DNA of 64,000 bases from Bryoerythrophyllum caledonicum. Its lineage: Eukaryota; Streptophyta; Bryopsida; Pottiales; Pottiaceae. The number at the start of each line of letters is the position of its first letter. Within the stretch, counting starts at the first letter, position 1. Location: NCBI GenBank assembly GCA_963971425.1, contig OZ020523.1, positions 13,574,867 through 13,638,866 of the forward strand. Reading direction: 5' to 3'. Below, in pieces: positions 48,077 to 60,369 of the stretch. Both the position numbers and the translations under genes were made by a program. Under the pieces are notes generated by a model. It was not told the DNA's origin, searched no databases, and saw nothing but the letters and a program-made list of their open reading frames with translations.

Positions 48077-48985
48077 CTACACTAAAAGTTTCATTTAGTG
48101 TAGTGGACACTAAATACGAACCCACACACTAATTGTCAACTACGCAATTAGTGTAGCGACAAAATAGTACACTAAATGTGAACTACTACACTATTTGTGA
48201 ACTTTTGTAAAGATTGGAATATTAACTTTTTCACTCGTGCATGTTTAGTATATTGAAAGTAGAAGAGAATTATGTGTACAAAAAGGTGAAGAAGAGAAAA
48301 AATAAAACTCACAAAGAAAAAATTGGAACAACAATTGGGTAGAAACAACAATTAGGAAAAAACAACAATTTGGGAAAACAACAAATAGGAAAAAACAACA
48401 TTTTTGAAAAAAACAAGAACTAGGGAAAAACATCAATTTGGGGAAAAAGGACAACTTACCTTTTGAAAAGGTAAACTTTTGTAAAAATAAGCTTTTCCAA
48501 ATGTAAACATTTGAAAAAGTAAAGATTTGAAAAAGTAAACGTTTGAAAAGTAAACTTTTTCAAAAATAAGCCTTTTCAAAAGTAAACTTTTTCAAAAATA
48601 AGCCTTTTCAAAAGTAAACTTTTTCAAAGTAAACTTGGAAGAAAGTAATTTTTTGAAAAAGTAAGGTTTTGAAAAAGTAAAGTTTTGAAAAAGTAAAGTT
48701 TTGAATAAGTAAATATTTGGAAAAGTGAAATTTGAAAAAGTAAACTTTTCATGAAGTAAAACTTGAAAAAGTAATCTCTTGAAAAAGTAAGCTTTAAAAA
48801 TATTAAATTTCCATAAAGTGTACTCTGATAAAGTAATCTTTGATAAAGTAAATTTTGATCGAATAATCTTTTGAGAAAGTACACTTGTTTGCAATTAGTA
48901 CACTATTTGTCAACTTGTTCGCAATTAGTGTACTAAGGTAACTACACTATTCGTGCCATTACACTAAATGAAACTTTTAGTGTAG
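48077..48985. mobile_element. MITE-like element, 909 bp, TSD TAA
   Basis: Starts CTACACTAAAAGTTTCATTT and ends with the inverse AAATGAAACTTTTAGTGTAG. The 3-bp duplication TAA is at 48074-48076 and 48986-48988, which would fit a PIF/Harbinger-type element. The interior holds many short AAAAGTAAACTTTT-like repeats (48460-48890). No coding capacity; open frames here are repeat artefacts. Confidence 0.75.
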
Positions 48986-51900
48986 TAATGAATTGCAAAG
49001 TATAGAAAATTAGAAAATGGTATAAAGTTGTTATTTAAATCACCAAACTATATAGTGAAATATGAGGGGAATTTGAAAACTATTCATGGCACTGTCTGTA
49101 ATTCTTTATGTCTTTTTATCTTCTAACTTAAGTCTTATTGTTTTTCTTAGAATTGCTTATATAAAACTATTCTTAGTAAATCAAATACATGTAGTTTTCT
49201 ATAAGAACGACTGAAATGAAATTTCATTGGTTTCGTATGTTTGTATTGTGGATTGTAAGTTGTAAGAAATTGTTAATTGACAATTGCAACTTTAAATTTG
49301 AAAAGCAATTTGTGGACCACTTTGAAAAATCAAGTGCAATGTCAACTTAAAAAAAAAGGATTTGTCGTATAATATGTTTATTTCTTATATATTGTATAAG
49401 TTAAGTATATTATAATTCAATTTATCAAGTCATATTACATGAGGTTTTTAAGTAGGATGATAAATGTTTTATGTCACACACAAGAAAAAGAAGAACTCTT
49501 GTTCGAAGGGCCAGCATGAATAAAGTGTTTGTTTGATCCACCACTAAGTCCATGTCCACTGGACTTATGTCACACACATATTTGTTCTTAAAAGTTCTTA
49601 AAAGAAGAGGAAAAATGATTAATTTTGTTCACAAACTTTGAAAATAAGTCGAACCTTAAATTAGGTTGTAAGGAAAATTATAAATAATATTTATTTATTT
49701 TTAAACAAAAAAAATCTTGAATACAACTTAAAATATTTTTTAAACGCTCAAGGTTGAAATTGCTCTAGAATCTAAACCAAGCAGGTTCTACAATATATCT
49801 TCAGAAGAATAGTATAAAAGAACACCAAACAATTCTATAAATCAAATTATCAATCAATGGAAAAATTAAATGTAAGACAGAGAGAAATTATGTAGAATCA
49901 AAATATCACATGCAAATTTTTAAAACAAATAAAGTTATGACAAACACAAACTTACACTGTACTCTTTTCTGTACCATTGGAAGAAAGAAAACTATAAAAT
50001 GATATCAATAATCCTAAATATCATATTGTTATAAACTTGATTTTCAACACAACCAATTGTTGTTAACTCATTCCAATTTTTAAAAAATATATATTTCATA
50101 ATACTTTTATAAAAACTATAATGAAATGTTTTTATAAAATATTAGATGAAATTACACTTTGTAGCTTGTTCTAGCTCTTGTAGGAAATCTATACTTAACC
50201 CCGAAGGACCAAAATCTCCTTGCAAGAGTGTAGAGCCAAAATGACAAAAAAGGCTCTTTTCCGAAAATTAAGTGTAAAAAGGGTTGTAGATGTATGGATA
50301 ACTAAATAATTAATGATGAAGTTTACACTAAGTAGTTATTTAATTAAAAAGTACCTATTCATATCCAAGAATTTGGGAATAATGGGAAAAGGGTTGAACT
50401 TGCACCCTTTGGGTAGACTGTACCTTTTCACATTGATTAGATATGAAGAGATGTGAAGATTTAGTGGAATTAATTTTAATGGTTAATGATAGGGAAAACC
50501 TCTTCCCAAGAGGTGTACCTCTTGGATGTTGAGTAGAATGACTAGCTTGAATTTGTAGCATTCTTGGCCATTACCATAGCAATTCCTTGCCAGAGGAAGA
50601 TTGGAGTGAGCCCTAGCTTTACGTGAAAGTTGATGACTTTTAATGTTGTAAGAGTATTTATTAATATATATAAATTATTGAATTTGAATATGTAGAGTCT
50701 TTTGTGTGACTTGAGTCATATGTATAATTACAATAATATGTGATCTTCATTGAATAAATTTGACATTGTGTTTTCTAAATGCAAGTGCATGCATAAGGTA
50801 TTAATTGTGGATAAAATTCCTTGGGATGAATGCATTGTATATTTATTCTTCGTGGAATAAGTTAGGGAAATACCCAAACTACTAAGGTCGTGTCTGTAAC
50901 CTTATGTGTGTTGGAGCATTGATCATAAGTGTGAAGATTAATGGAGATGATAGAAATTTAGTAACTTAATGCATGTGGAGTGTGGGCCATAAGTACTTCA
51001 TAGGATCTCAAGTGTGAGTGAGCATAACTTGAGTATCTTAAGAATATGAGTGGTCCATATTTGTTAAATTGAGAATACCATATTCTTAAAGGGTTAATTG
51101 TTGATGAGTGGACTTATGTGGAGACTTAAGATGTGGATTTGTTAAGACTTAAGTTAACTTGTATGTGGATTCCTTAAGACCAACCCTTGTATTAAGAACG
51201 TGATCACGTGGATTGAGTGGACTGACGCGAAAAGTGAAACGATTTGCCTGAGGTAAGACTTTGAATTATCAAAAGCCTTCATTCACAAACCAATGCAATG
51301 AGATTTAATGGGATCTTCCATTAGCCCAGTGTGGTATATGTTTAAGAGTTAGTGGCATAAGCACCAACTGAAAAGGACTAATGTTTCTTTTTAAGGCACC
51401 AGAGATCCTTTGGGGTTATACTTTGTGGGTGGATCCCTTAATAGTGTTGCTAACTGCCCTAATTACCTAAAATATAGATAGATAACCTTAAGAATTAACC
51501 AAAATGATAGCTTTAAGTACACAACTAAGCTTTAATTACTTAAAAATAGGCGTATGACTATTTCCTTAACGAATCCTATGAGGTGTGCGTATACTTGGGT
51601 GTTTTCTTAGAGTGGTGAAAAATCACTCTAGAAGGGGATTTCTTGAGTTTAGGAAATTTCTTGTGATTCAAAAAAACTATATTTTTTCTTAAAATTTTAT
51701 ACTCTATTTTCCTTAGTCACAGGTTTGTTGAGGTGTTTTTATTATGTTTCTTGGATTTGTGGTTCAAAAGTGAGTACCACTAAAAGTCAAAAATATAGAC
51801 TCCGCGCAGCTCCAAATTCTTCACACATAATAAGGAACTAGAATCATGCTTAACATGATGGTAATGCATTTAGAATCCCATTAATAGTGCAAGTATTTAA

Positions 51901-53815
51901 CAACAACAGAAAACTAAAAAACAACAGAAGACTAACAACAACAGAAGACTTAGTCAAAGAACTTTGTTGATCCACTGAATCAGCCTTTTTTTTTTGGCGT
52001 AAAATAACCAATGGGGGGAAAAAAATTCTTAAAATGAAATATTCCGAAGAAAAATGAAAATTTGAGATTACACATCGCCAGAATTCCATCAATGGTCGTT
52101 GCCATGTTGCCATATTGCCACGAATGAACAACGGAGACTCCATCTTTTCACCAAAAAGGATGTACAAATCTATGTTTATACAGATGAAATCTCTGAAATG
52201 AATATTTCTGGCAAAAATTTAGTTTCGTTTGGATTGAGGAGAAAGCCAGAAGTGCTATAGCTCCTTGGCTTCTACAGCCACTGTGCAGATCCCATTCAAA
52301 CAAAAAAACAAGACTGCACAGAATGCAGAGAAGAAATCTTTCAATCCATGCGGTTAATGTCAATGAAGTTTTGTAAGATCAGTATTTGGTAATGATTTAT
52401 TGAAATCATATAGTAAAATTGGGAAATACAAGTATTTGTTTCCTTCGTTACTCATTGCACTATAATCAACAGTTCAGAAGCGATTTTGGTGTGAAATTGA
52501 CCAGGAACTTTTATAACTGTTTAGTAATATTGAAGTATTTTGAATACTTTAAGTGGTTCTACAAAGGTAGATAAGCCAGGAGATAGTTGACATTAAAACT
52601 TACATGAAGTAAATTAGAGTCATCAAAGTACAAATGCTAAATGCTTAATCAATCACAAACAATGGAGACACTGCAAAATCGTAACAAGTGTGTGTTAAAT
52701 AACAATTTTTGAAGAAACTATATGAAAATTATGTCGAAGTCTTCAAACATAATTCATAATTCTTTAACTTTCCATTCATTTCAACTTTAATACATAGAAT
52801 ATTCATCTCAAAGAGGCTTAAAATAAAAAATAATAATAAAAATGTAAACCTCTTCTACAGTATATAACTCAAACAAACATAACCAAGATTAAAAAGATTA
52901 GACTTAAATAAATATTCATAAGTTTTAAATATGATGTGCATTTGAAATCTATTCACGGATCATGGTGTCTGTACTTCTTTATGTCTTATTATCTTGTGAC
53001 TCAAGTCTTATTGTGTTTCTAAGGATTGCTTATTTAAAACTATAGTAAATCAAATACATGTAGTTTTCTTTAAGAACGACTAATATAAAATTTAATTGGT
53101 TCGGTATGTTTGTATTGTATATTATAGGTTCTAAGAAATTGTTAATTGACAATTGCAACTTTAAATTTGAAAAGGAACTTGTGGACGACTTTGAAAAATC
53201 TAGTGCGATGTCTTTATAATCATAACTGATTACAAACATACAATTAACATCATGAAATTGACACATATCAAAACAAAAAAAGACATATTAATGTAGTTTT
53301 ATCTAGATCCACTCAAAGAGTCCTAATTTGATGAACAATGACTATAAAAAATGTTTACAAAATTTCCATTTAAAAAATATTTGGCTTTAAAATTTACAAT
53401 ACAGTAGTAATGAAAAATTAATATTATTAACGATGTTTTCAAAAATTAAAATTTTTAAAATACGTTTATGTCAAGTAAAATTTTTATGAACTTCCCAAGA
53501 AACTAATTTAGAAAACTTTTTCATCATGCAAGAGTATGCCAAAGTTGGTAGTTTTCAAATCATTCTAAGTACAATCAAATTGACGGATGAAAACGTCCCA
53601 TATTAATTCCAATTCACGAACATTCATTAACCAAAAAGTGAATTGAAGCATTGCGTCATTTCGGTATAGTTTCTAAATTAAACATAATTGGACATTCATT
53701 TACCGCGACGCTTTAAATTTTGGTTTGGTTTGGTCTCGTAAGTAGGTGAGAAAGTTGAAGAGCCGCCAATTCGTTCACTATTTCAAGTGCGAATTAGGGC
53801 GTGACAACTCTCACT

Positions 53816-53835
53816 CGCTCTCTCTCTCACACACA

Positions 53836-53882
<47 letters not shown>

Positions 53883-53886
53883 CCTC
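53816..53886 (+). repeat. (CT)n microsatellite
   Basis: Imperfect CT run with short CA interruptions, followed by GTGTGAGCG-like low-complexity DNA to about 54320. Confidence 0.95.
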
Positions 53887-54777
53887 GCGCGCGCTGTTTT
53901 CCAATTTTCCTCTCTTCTCTCCCTCTCTCTTCGTTGGGCTTCCCTTGCTTGTAAGCGTGTGCGTGAGCGTGTGAGGGTTTTTGCGTGAGCGTGTATGCGT
54001 GAGGTTGTGTCAGCGCGTGAGTGTGTTTATTTAGTTTATTGTGTGAGCGCGAGAGTGTTATAGTTGTGTGAGCGCGTGAGGGTTTTGAGGTTGTGTGAGC
54101 GCTCAGTAGTTGTGAGTGTAAGGTTGTTTGTGCACTGTGTTAGAGTGTGTGTTGATTGCCTGCGAGTGGGTGCGAGTTTATGTGACATCTGTGGGTGTGA
54201 GGTGTGTGGCCGTGTGGTGAGGAGAGGTGTGTGAGTGTCAATCTTTGTGTGTGAGGTGAGGTGTGTGTTTGTGAGCGCGTGTGTGCGTGAAGAGTGTGTG
54301 TGTGAGGGTTTGGTAGTCATTTGCAAAGATTTGTGATTGGTAGTGATTCGCTTTGAATTTCAACTGAACAGGTTTTGGAGGTTTAGACTATCTCAGCTAG
54401 GGTTTGTGTCTCAGTTAGGGTTTCGATTGACATTGTGCGAGGGTTTTCCAAGGCTTTGTTGTGAAAGAAACCCTAATTTATTTCAGCTTTTTCACACATT
54501 GATTGTGCACGTCAACTTCATTTGGATTCAGAGCTTACCTTGGCTGTATTTGCAGACAGCCGAAGTAAGTAAATGCTATCTTTCTCAATTTTGCATTCCG
54601 CAATACAAGCTGCATATGATTTTGTGTTTATAACATTGTATATATGCGTGAGTAGAGAATTGACTGACACCATCGTTTGTAAGTGTATTGTTAATTTGTA
54701 TGTTTGTTTGCTTGTTTGTCTGCATTAACATTGCAATGAACTGTAGATGCTAAAATCGCAGCCATAACTCGAAACCG

Positions 54778-55494
54778 TTTATCCTCGATCCAAGGATAAA
54801 CTTGTTGTCATGGTTAACTGGTAAAACAAAAGACGTCTAAAGAAATACTAATTATCATTGAATGCAATAACCTTATCCTCGACCCGAGAATAAATACAAG
54901 AGAAGAAGATGACAAGAGTAAAGTATTCTCGAGCCGAGGATAAACTAATTGAAATTCAGTGATAAATAGTACCCGAAATCATCCATAATGTTAAAGAGTC
55001 ATGGAAATTTTATGTGATTGGAAAAGACGTCTGATTCAGTACAAATTGATTGAATTTCAACTAATTTATCGTCGACCCGAGAATAAATACATGGAAATAC
55101 CAAGACAAGATGTAACGTATCCTCGAGCCGAGGATAAATTAGTTGAAATTCAACGATAAATTGTACCGAAAATCATGACATCGATAGAAACCAGTCATGA
55201 AGTTGTATGAAATTAATATATGTGCCCGTTAAACGTCGATACCTAGCAACACACACTCTACCAGTCTGATTTAACATATATCCTCGAGTCGAGGATAACT
55301 AGCCTCAATATCACAATACAATCAACAGGAGTCGAATAATGTATCATCGACTCGAGGATAACATAATTCAGAAACCATGAATTTCAAAAGTCTATATTTG
55401 ATGGTTTCCTCGACTCCAGGAAACAAGGACTTATAACCAAATCTCATATCGTCAGAAAGACGAATACTTATCCTCGACACGAGGATAAGTCCCA
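54778..55494. repeat. Element 2 palindromes upstream of gene B (9 copies)
   Basis: Copies near 54778, 54873, 54923, 55066, 55117, 55278, 55340, 55407 and 55468, in what is probably the 5' UTR intron of gene B (acceptor CTGCAG at 55533). Two pairs are about 50 bp apart. The copy at 55407 has both arms altered in a matching way (GTTTCCT/AGGAAAC). Confidence 0.95.
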
Positions 55495-56932
55495 AAATGG
55501 TATCTAATATCCCTGTGGTCATGCATTCTGCAGATGGCCAGTGACCCAATGGACATTGTCGACGAATACGATTATTCAGCGGAGGAGTACTTTATTGAGA
55601 GGTTCAAAAATCCTTTCGATCCATCCCCCTTCATCGACGACGTGGTGGAAAACTATGGCACACCGTGAACGTTTAAGGATGTCGTGCGGTCTTGGTCGTT
55701 TTCTAAACTCGGGAAGTTTGTACAGATTACGATCAAAGTCAGTGACGAAGTCCCATTTGTGCTTCTGAACCGCAAGGAGAGAGTGACCTTTGTCGAGCAG
55801 CAACAGATGGAGTATATTGTGCTCAGACTTCAGGCATTCGATGATGCTGGGGCTGATTTTCCCCACTGCCATTCCATTGTCGTCAAAGTGGGTTTAGATT
55901 ACGGGCAATTCGACTTCTCGGAGTTGCTCGAATGCGTTGTTCGAAACGGGCAAGGATCGCTAAAAGAGGCGTTCGAGAAGTACTTGCCCTGGACAAACGA
56001 TGATGCTGTGAAGGTCAACAGGCGATTAGTTCGAATCCATCAACTCCTTTCGGCATTTGAAACTCGGTCAGTTCCAATCGGAGCCACTGCACGTCGTCGA
56101 CCTCGCGCACTTGGTGCTGAGGCCACCAATCCATCGGGATCATCTGCACCTCAAGCATCCAGCCGTGCTCCGCCAAGAAGACCGTCGACAACGACTGCAA
56201 CGGCTGGAGAGCCATCCTCAAAGAAAAGGAAGTCAACGGCTGGTGGAAGCTCCACCTCGACCATTACGCGGGCTGCGACTCCAAACAAAGCACGAAACGA
56301 TCCGCATGTGGATTTTGAGGCGGTCACCGAGTTGTAGCGATTGTTCTGGGAGGAGTGCAAGGGATGCTTCCCATTTGACAGTTCTACTTATGGGGTACGA
56401 ATCGAGCGGTGCGTAGTTGCAAAAGCCCAGTACGTCATTTGGGGAATGGAGGAGGGCATCGTGTTAAACACCATGGACTTCCTTGTGCAACTTGGAGAAA
56501 TTGGTCAACGCCAGAAAATCTGTGTGTGCCCAGTCGATGAGGACGGTGAGCCTCTTCAGTGGAAGCCTACGACTTGGGACGATATAAAAAAGGACAAGTT
56601 CATGCTGATCAATGGATAGCATAGCGTGGAGGCCTCTAGGCGTCTACAAAACGTCGAGAAGTGCAGTGAAAATTGAAGGAATGTTTTGCAGCGATGGGAT
56701 GCGTATGTAGTTTGGTCGACAGATCCTCCGAAGTTGCAGAGAATATCCAAATTCTACAACGACACGAACTACCTGGACCATGATCAGGCGACATGGGGGA
56801 ATCAGATCTTGAGTTGCAGAAGAATTTGGCTCAACTCAAGACGACCAAGCTACCAGCAAGGAGAGGGCGCAACTCGCGGAAACGCCACAGTTTTCGACCA
56901 AGAGAAGTATTCGGTAAGCTTTCGAATATGAA

Positions 56933-56955
56933 AGTATCCTCGAGTCGAGGATAAC
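56933..56955. repeat. Element 2 palindrome in intron 1 of gene B
   Basis: TATCCTCGAGTCGAGGATA in intron 56914-57056, the same intron that holds two element 1 palindromes in the other copy. Confidence 0.95.
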
Positions 56956-58402
56956 TATCGATACTTAAGAACTTGAATATTCTTTCTCCTGCACGTCGTC
57001 CTCTTTTTTAATGATTATGTTTAGTAATTGACATATGTGGGGTCCCTGATATGCAGTTATTCTGCCAACTTATCGTGAACCGCTTCCAAAACATCGACCC
57101 CACGAAGGAAGGGAAGTAGGTGAACAAGTCCTCAGATATCACGAATGAGATCAAGGTGATCACATTGCCTGATGACATTTTCAAGCTGTGGGAAGATTTT
57201 CTCGAAAAACACACGAAAGGCGAGATAATCAACCCAGACACGATGGTCATGTATAATGAGGCTGAGAATTTTAGAGCCTCTCCCATCCATCGTGAATTTT
57301 TCAAGAGGTTGGGTCACCTCTCCGATAAGGACTTACGGGACGTGTTCACCTATCTGGTTGACAGTGATGGCCCAAACAGGTACCTGAAAGTCACGCTTCG
57401 GCGGACAAGCGTGGTTCACGGGTCCTGCTATCACTACGAGGAGTGGGCAGATTGCCGGAAGAGGAAGCGCATTGTCCTTCAGGAATTCATCGCAATAGAT
57501 CCTTCCTTGAAGTTTTTGATGCCAGACGGGTCAACAAACGGCGAGGTGTGGAAGGCGTGGAAGCATGAACACTGCGTTTCTTCTGCGACGTACAACATGC
57601 TCCTTGTCTGGCCCGACAAGGAGTTCTTCTCGATGAGGCTAACAAATGCTGGAAAGCTCAAGCGAGCATCTCAGCTGCTGGAGAAGTTTCCGAACGTGTT
57701 TCCATTCTTTCGGAAGTTTTTGTACGTGAAGAGCCACATCGACCCCGTTGTTGGACCCGCCAAGCTTCGCGATTTTGATGGGGAGAAAATGGAGTTCTCC
57801 GAATATTTTGACCCGCCCGCGGAGGACAGAGAGTGGTCCCTTGGTCTCCTAGACCTTCGACAGGTCTCCGGCTGGTCTTCCAAGGAGGACTCATCTGAAG
57901 AGCCATACTTCTCGGAGTTTTTGAAGACATTGAAGACACAAAGAAGTAAACCCACCCTGAACTCTCCGGCTGTTTGGGTTTGGATAACCTCTTCGGAGCA
58001 GCGAGCGGTGCAAGCGGAAAAGTATGTGGAGAGGAGGATGTCGAAATATGTGTGCCTTCCGTCGAGGTACATGCCATCCGCATTCGAGCGACTAAACTTG
58101 GGGACTTCAAGGTCGAAGTGCACTGAGGTATACCTGCTGTTCCTCATTCGGGATGACCATCCCAATTCTCCGGCGCTGTTGAAGAAGGTTGATCTGAATT
58201 ACTCTGCCGCGGATACTCCGTACTACACCGAGAGAAACAAATACTTGGAGGCATGCTTCGCAGTTCACGGCTACGAGTTGCGGATGGAGTTCTACCTAGA
58301 GCTCCTAATAGCCTTCAGCAAGCCGAGGAGCAGAGTTTTCGGAGTCTTCTGTGGCTCCAAACTCCTGCTGGCGAGTAAGGTAATTATCCACTTCATTACC
58401 TT

Positions 58403-58527
58403 GTTTATCCTCGGGTCGAGGATAAACCCGGTGATTCACCGATTTACAATATTATGTATTTGGTTGTCCTTTATCTTGCCTCTTCCTATATCCTTTTGTG
58501 TCTATTTATCTTCGTGTCGAGGATAAC
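58403..58527. repeat. Two element 2 palindromes in intron 2 of gene B
   Basis: Copies at about 58405 and 58504 in intron 58380-58603, matching the two element 1 palindromes in the homologous intron. Confidence 0.95.
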
Positions 58528-59723
58528 TCTCATGCTATCCGTTCGATTCCTGACTGTTATAGTTGTCATGTTAAACTCATCGGCTTTGCCTTCTCTTTAT
58601 CAGATGTTCGGAACCTCGTTTTATGGACTGGTGGACAAAGACTATCGCAATTTGTACAAACACAATGCGAAAAAAATTGAAAAGTATGACATAAACGACT
58701 TCCTTCATAAGGATTGTGCTTATGTTAGTCGTCCCCTGCCGCCGGATTCCGATGATCCCGAATCCGCACCAGCACTCAACACTGAAGATCAAAGGCCCTC
58801 CAGGACCGCCACCGCTCGCACAAGCTCTGCACAGAGGCCTACGGAGACTGCAGCTGCAACGGCCTCAACCTTTGGTTTCCGTCAGGATTCAGTCCGCATT
58901 GTCAATGAATCTGAAGAGGATGCCGACCCTCCATTCTCGCGCAGATCTCCTCCTCCGCCGAATCCCCCGGAACCTAACGACAATGATACTCCGGAATTGG
59001 ATACGTATGGGAGTAATATTGGTGTAAACCTCTTGTCCCTAGGACCTGACTCGGCTGGGCCATCTTCTCATCATGGTAATGATGCAGGCAAATTACCGGT
59101 GCCATCATCCTCTGGAGTCGACGTTGAGGCGCTCCCCAATGAGGTCCCTTCCTCTGTTATTCCAACTCTTCAAGGAGACGCCCCTCTTGATTTAGCACCT
59201 TCATCTGAAGTGGTGCCACCACCTGAAGTAGCCACGAAGCGGGATATTCCCATCATTCTGCTTTCGGACAGTGACGACAAAGGACCAAGACCTCCAGTGG
59301 CCGGCCCATCAAAGGTTAAAACTCCTGAAGTTATATGGCCTTTGAAACCGACTGTGCTTGAGGCTTCCGACTTCTTTGTCAACGCTGCTGGAGAAGCCCT
59401 GCCCCTTGAAAAGGTTGTGAAGTACGAACCTGGTGGTGATTTTTATCAGCAGCTGGCGATCAAACGCCTTATGGAGATGAATGACAAGCAGGATATGGTG
59501 GACCGCTTAGAAGAGTCGAAGCGCAGGCAGGCAGAGATGGAGGCAGCTCTTGAGAAGCAGAGGTTGGAGTTTGCCTTGGAAAAGGCGCGGATCGAGGCGA
59601 CTATCAGGGCTGAGCTACAGCTTCAAATGAAGTCAGACCTTGCCCAGATGGCCGTGAGGAGCCCTTTGAATTCGGGGGCAACATCATCTGGTCCTCCGCC
59701 CACTGAGTTGCCTGTGAACACGA

Positions 59724-59940
59724 GTTATCCTCGTGTCGAAGATAACTTAGGTTCAGGGCTCTCTACTCCCCTGCAACCTTCGGCTGGGTTTTCTCAGAGG
59801 GAGCCTTATGTTCCTGTTCGCGAAGCTGCCTCTCTTGATCAGCAGCAGTCTCTTCCTCAAGCAGCACCTGCGTTCGCTCCCTCTGAGGAGCTCGCTCCAA
59901 GAAGAAGCCCTCCTTCAGAGTATCCTCGACCCGAGGGTAC
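59724..59940. repeat. Two element 2 palindromes inside the coding sequence of gene B exon 3
   Basis: GTTATCCTCGTGTCGAAGAT at 59724 and TATCCTCGACCCGAGGGTA at 59921. Both are read in the same frame as YPR(V/P)E in a Pro/Ser-rich region. Confidence 0.9.
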
Positions 59941-60369
59941 GCCGGGTGTCTGCCTTCACCAGATCCCGCTTCCTTTCCCCGCTCCCCTTCAACAGTCTGT
60001 GGAGTGCGACATAGAGGCCCGCGTAATCGACGTTCCTATGGTGGCTATGAATGTCAGTCCGGTGGAGGAGGATCGAGTGGATTACGAGCCGTCACCTGAT
60101 GGACCTCGAAACGGAGCATCTGATTCTGACCAGGTTGGCTAGCTCTTTTTTTCCATTTCTTTCAGGCTACTTTACAAGCTGCAGCCCTGTATTTTTTGAA
60201 TGACTACCCATAGTCTCTAGTAGGTCTCATATGGGTTTGTTGGACTGCAGGCATCGGATCCATATGAGTTTTGATGTACTTTAGGCGGAGTGTACATACT
60301 TGTAAAAGCATTTGTATATAAATTTATGGAATTGTTTAACAATTCAGTTTTCTTCAATTGTTTTCTCAG

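Larger units (their letters stand above)
46945..54340. other. Central AT-rich spacer of element 2
   Basis: No gene recognised outside the MITE. Internal direct repeats: about 49066-49347 matches 52936-53215 (both with GAAATTGTTAATTGACAATT), and about 47895-47995 matches 49562-49665 (TATTTGTTCTT ... AATTTTGTTCACAA). A block near 50190-50250 and 51650-51800 is shared with the spacer of element 1. No palindromes between 48063 and 54777. Confidence 0.6.
55534..60142 (+). pseudogene. Element 2 gene B: ParB/sulfiredoxin-like 'NGQHS' protein, broken
   Basis: Three exons with phase-0 introns matching element 1: 55534-56913, 57057-58379 and 58604-60142, 1,414 codons. The N-terminus (MASDPMDIVDEYDYSAEEYF) matches the element 3 fragment. 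The ParB/Srx-like motif is near residue 358-368, where the Gln codon of NGQHS is TAG (56617). Other stops lie in exons 1 and 2: near Trp of the ENYG region, before RLFWEEC, after KCSEN, and near 57117. Exon 2 after 57120 and exon 3 are open (562 codons with the frame into the intron). Exon 3 has Pro/Ser-rich and acidic stretches and a strong coiled coil (residues from MEMNDKQDMVDRLEESKRR onward). Two palindrome copies lie within the exon 3 coding sequence. The product cannot be full length. Confidence 0.8.

Noticed and set aside
48245-48894. Minus-strand Phe/Leu-rich frames
   Set aside because: Translation of AAAAGTAAACTTTT repeats in the MITE.
54036-54326. Thr/His-rich minus-strand frame
   Set aside because: Low-complexity GTGTGAGCG repeat.
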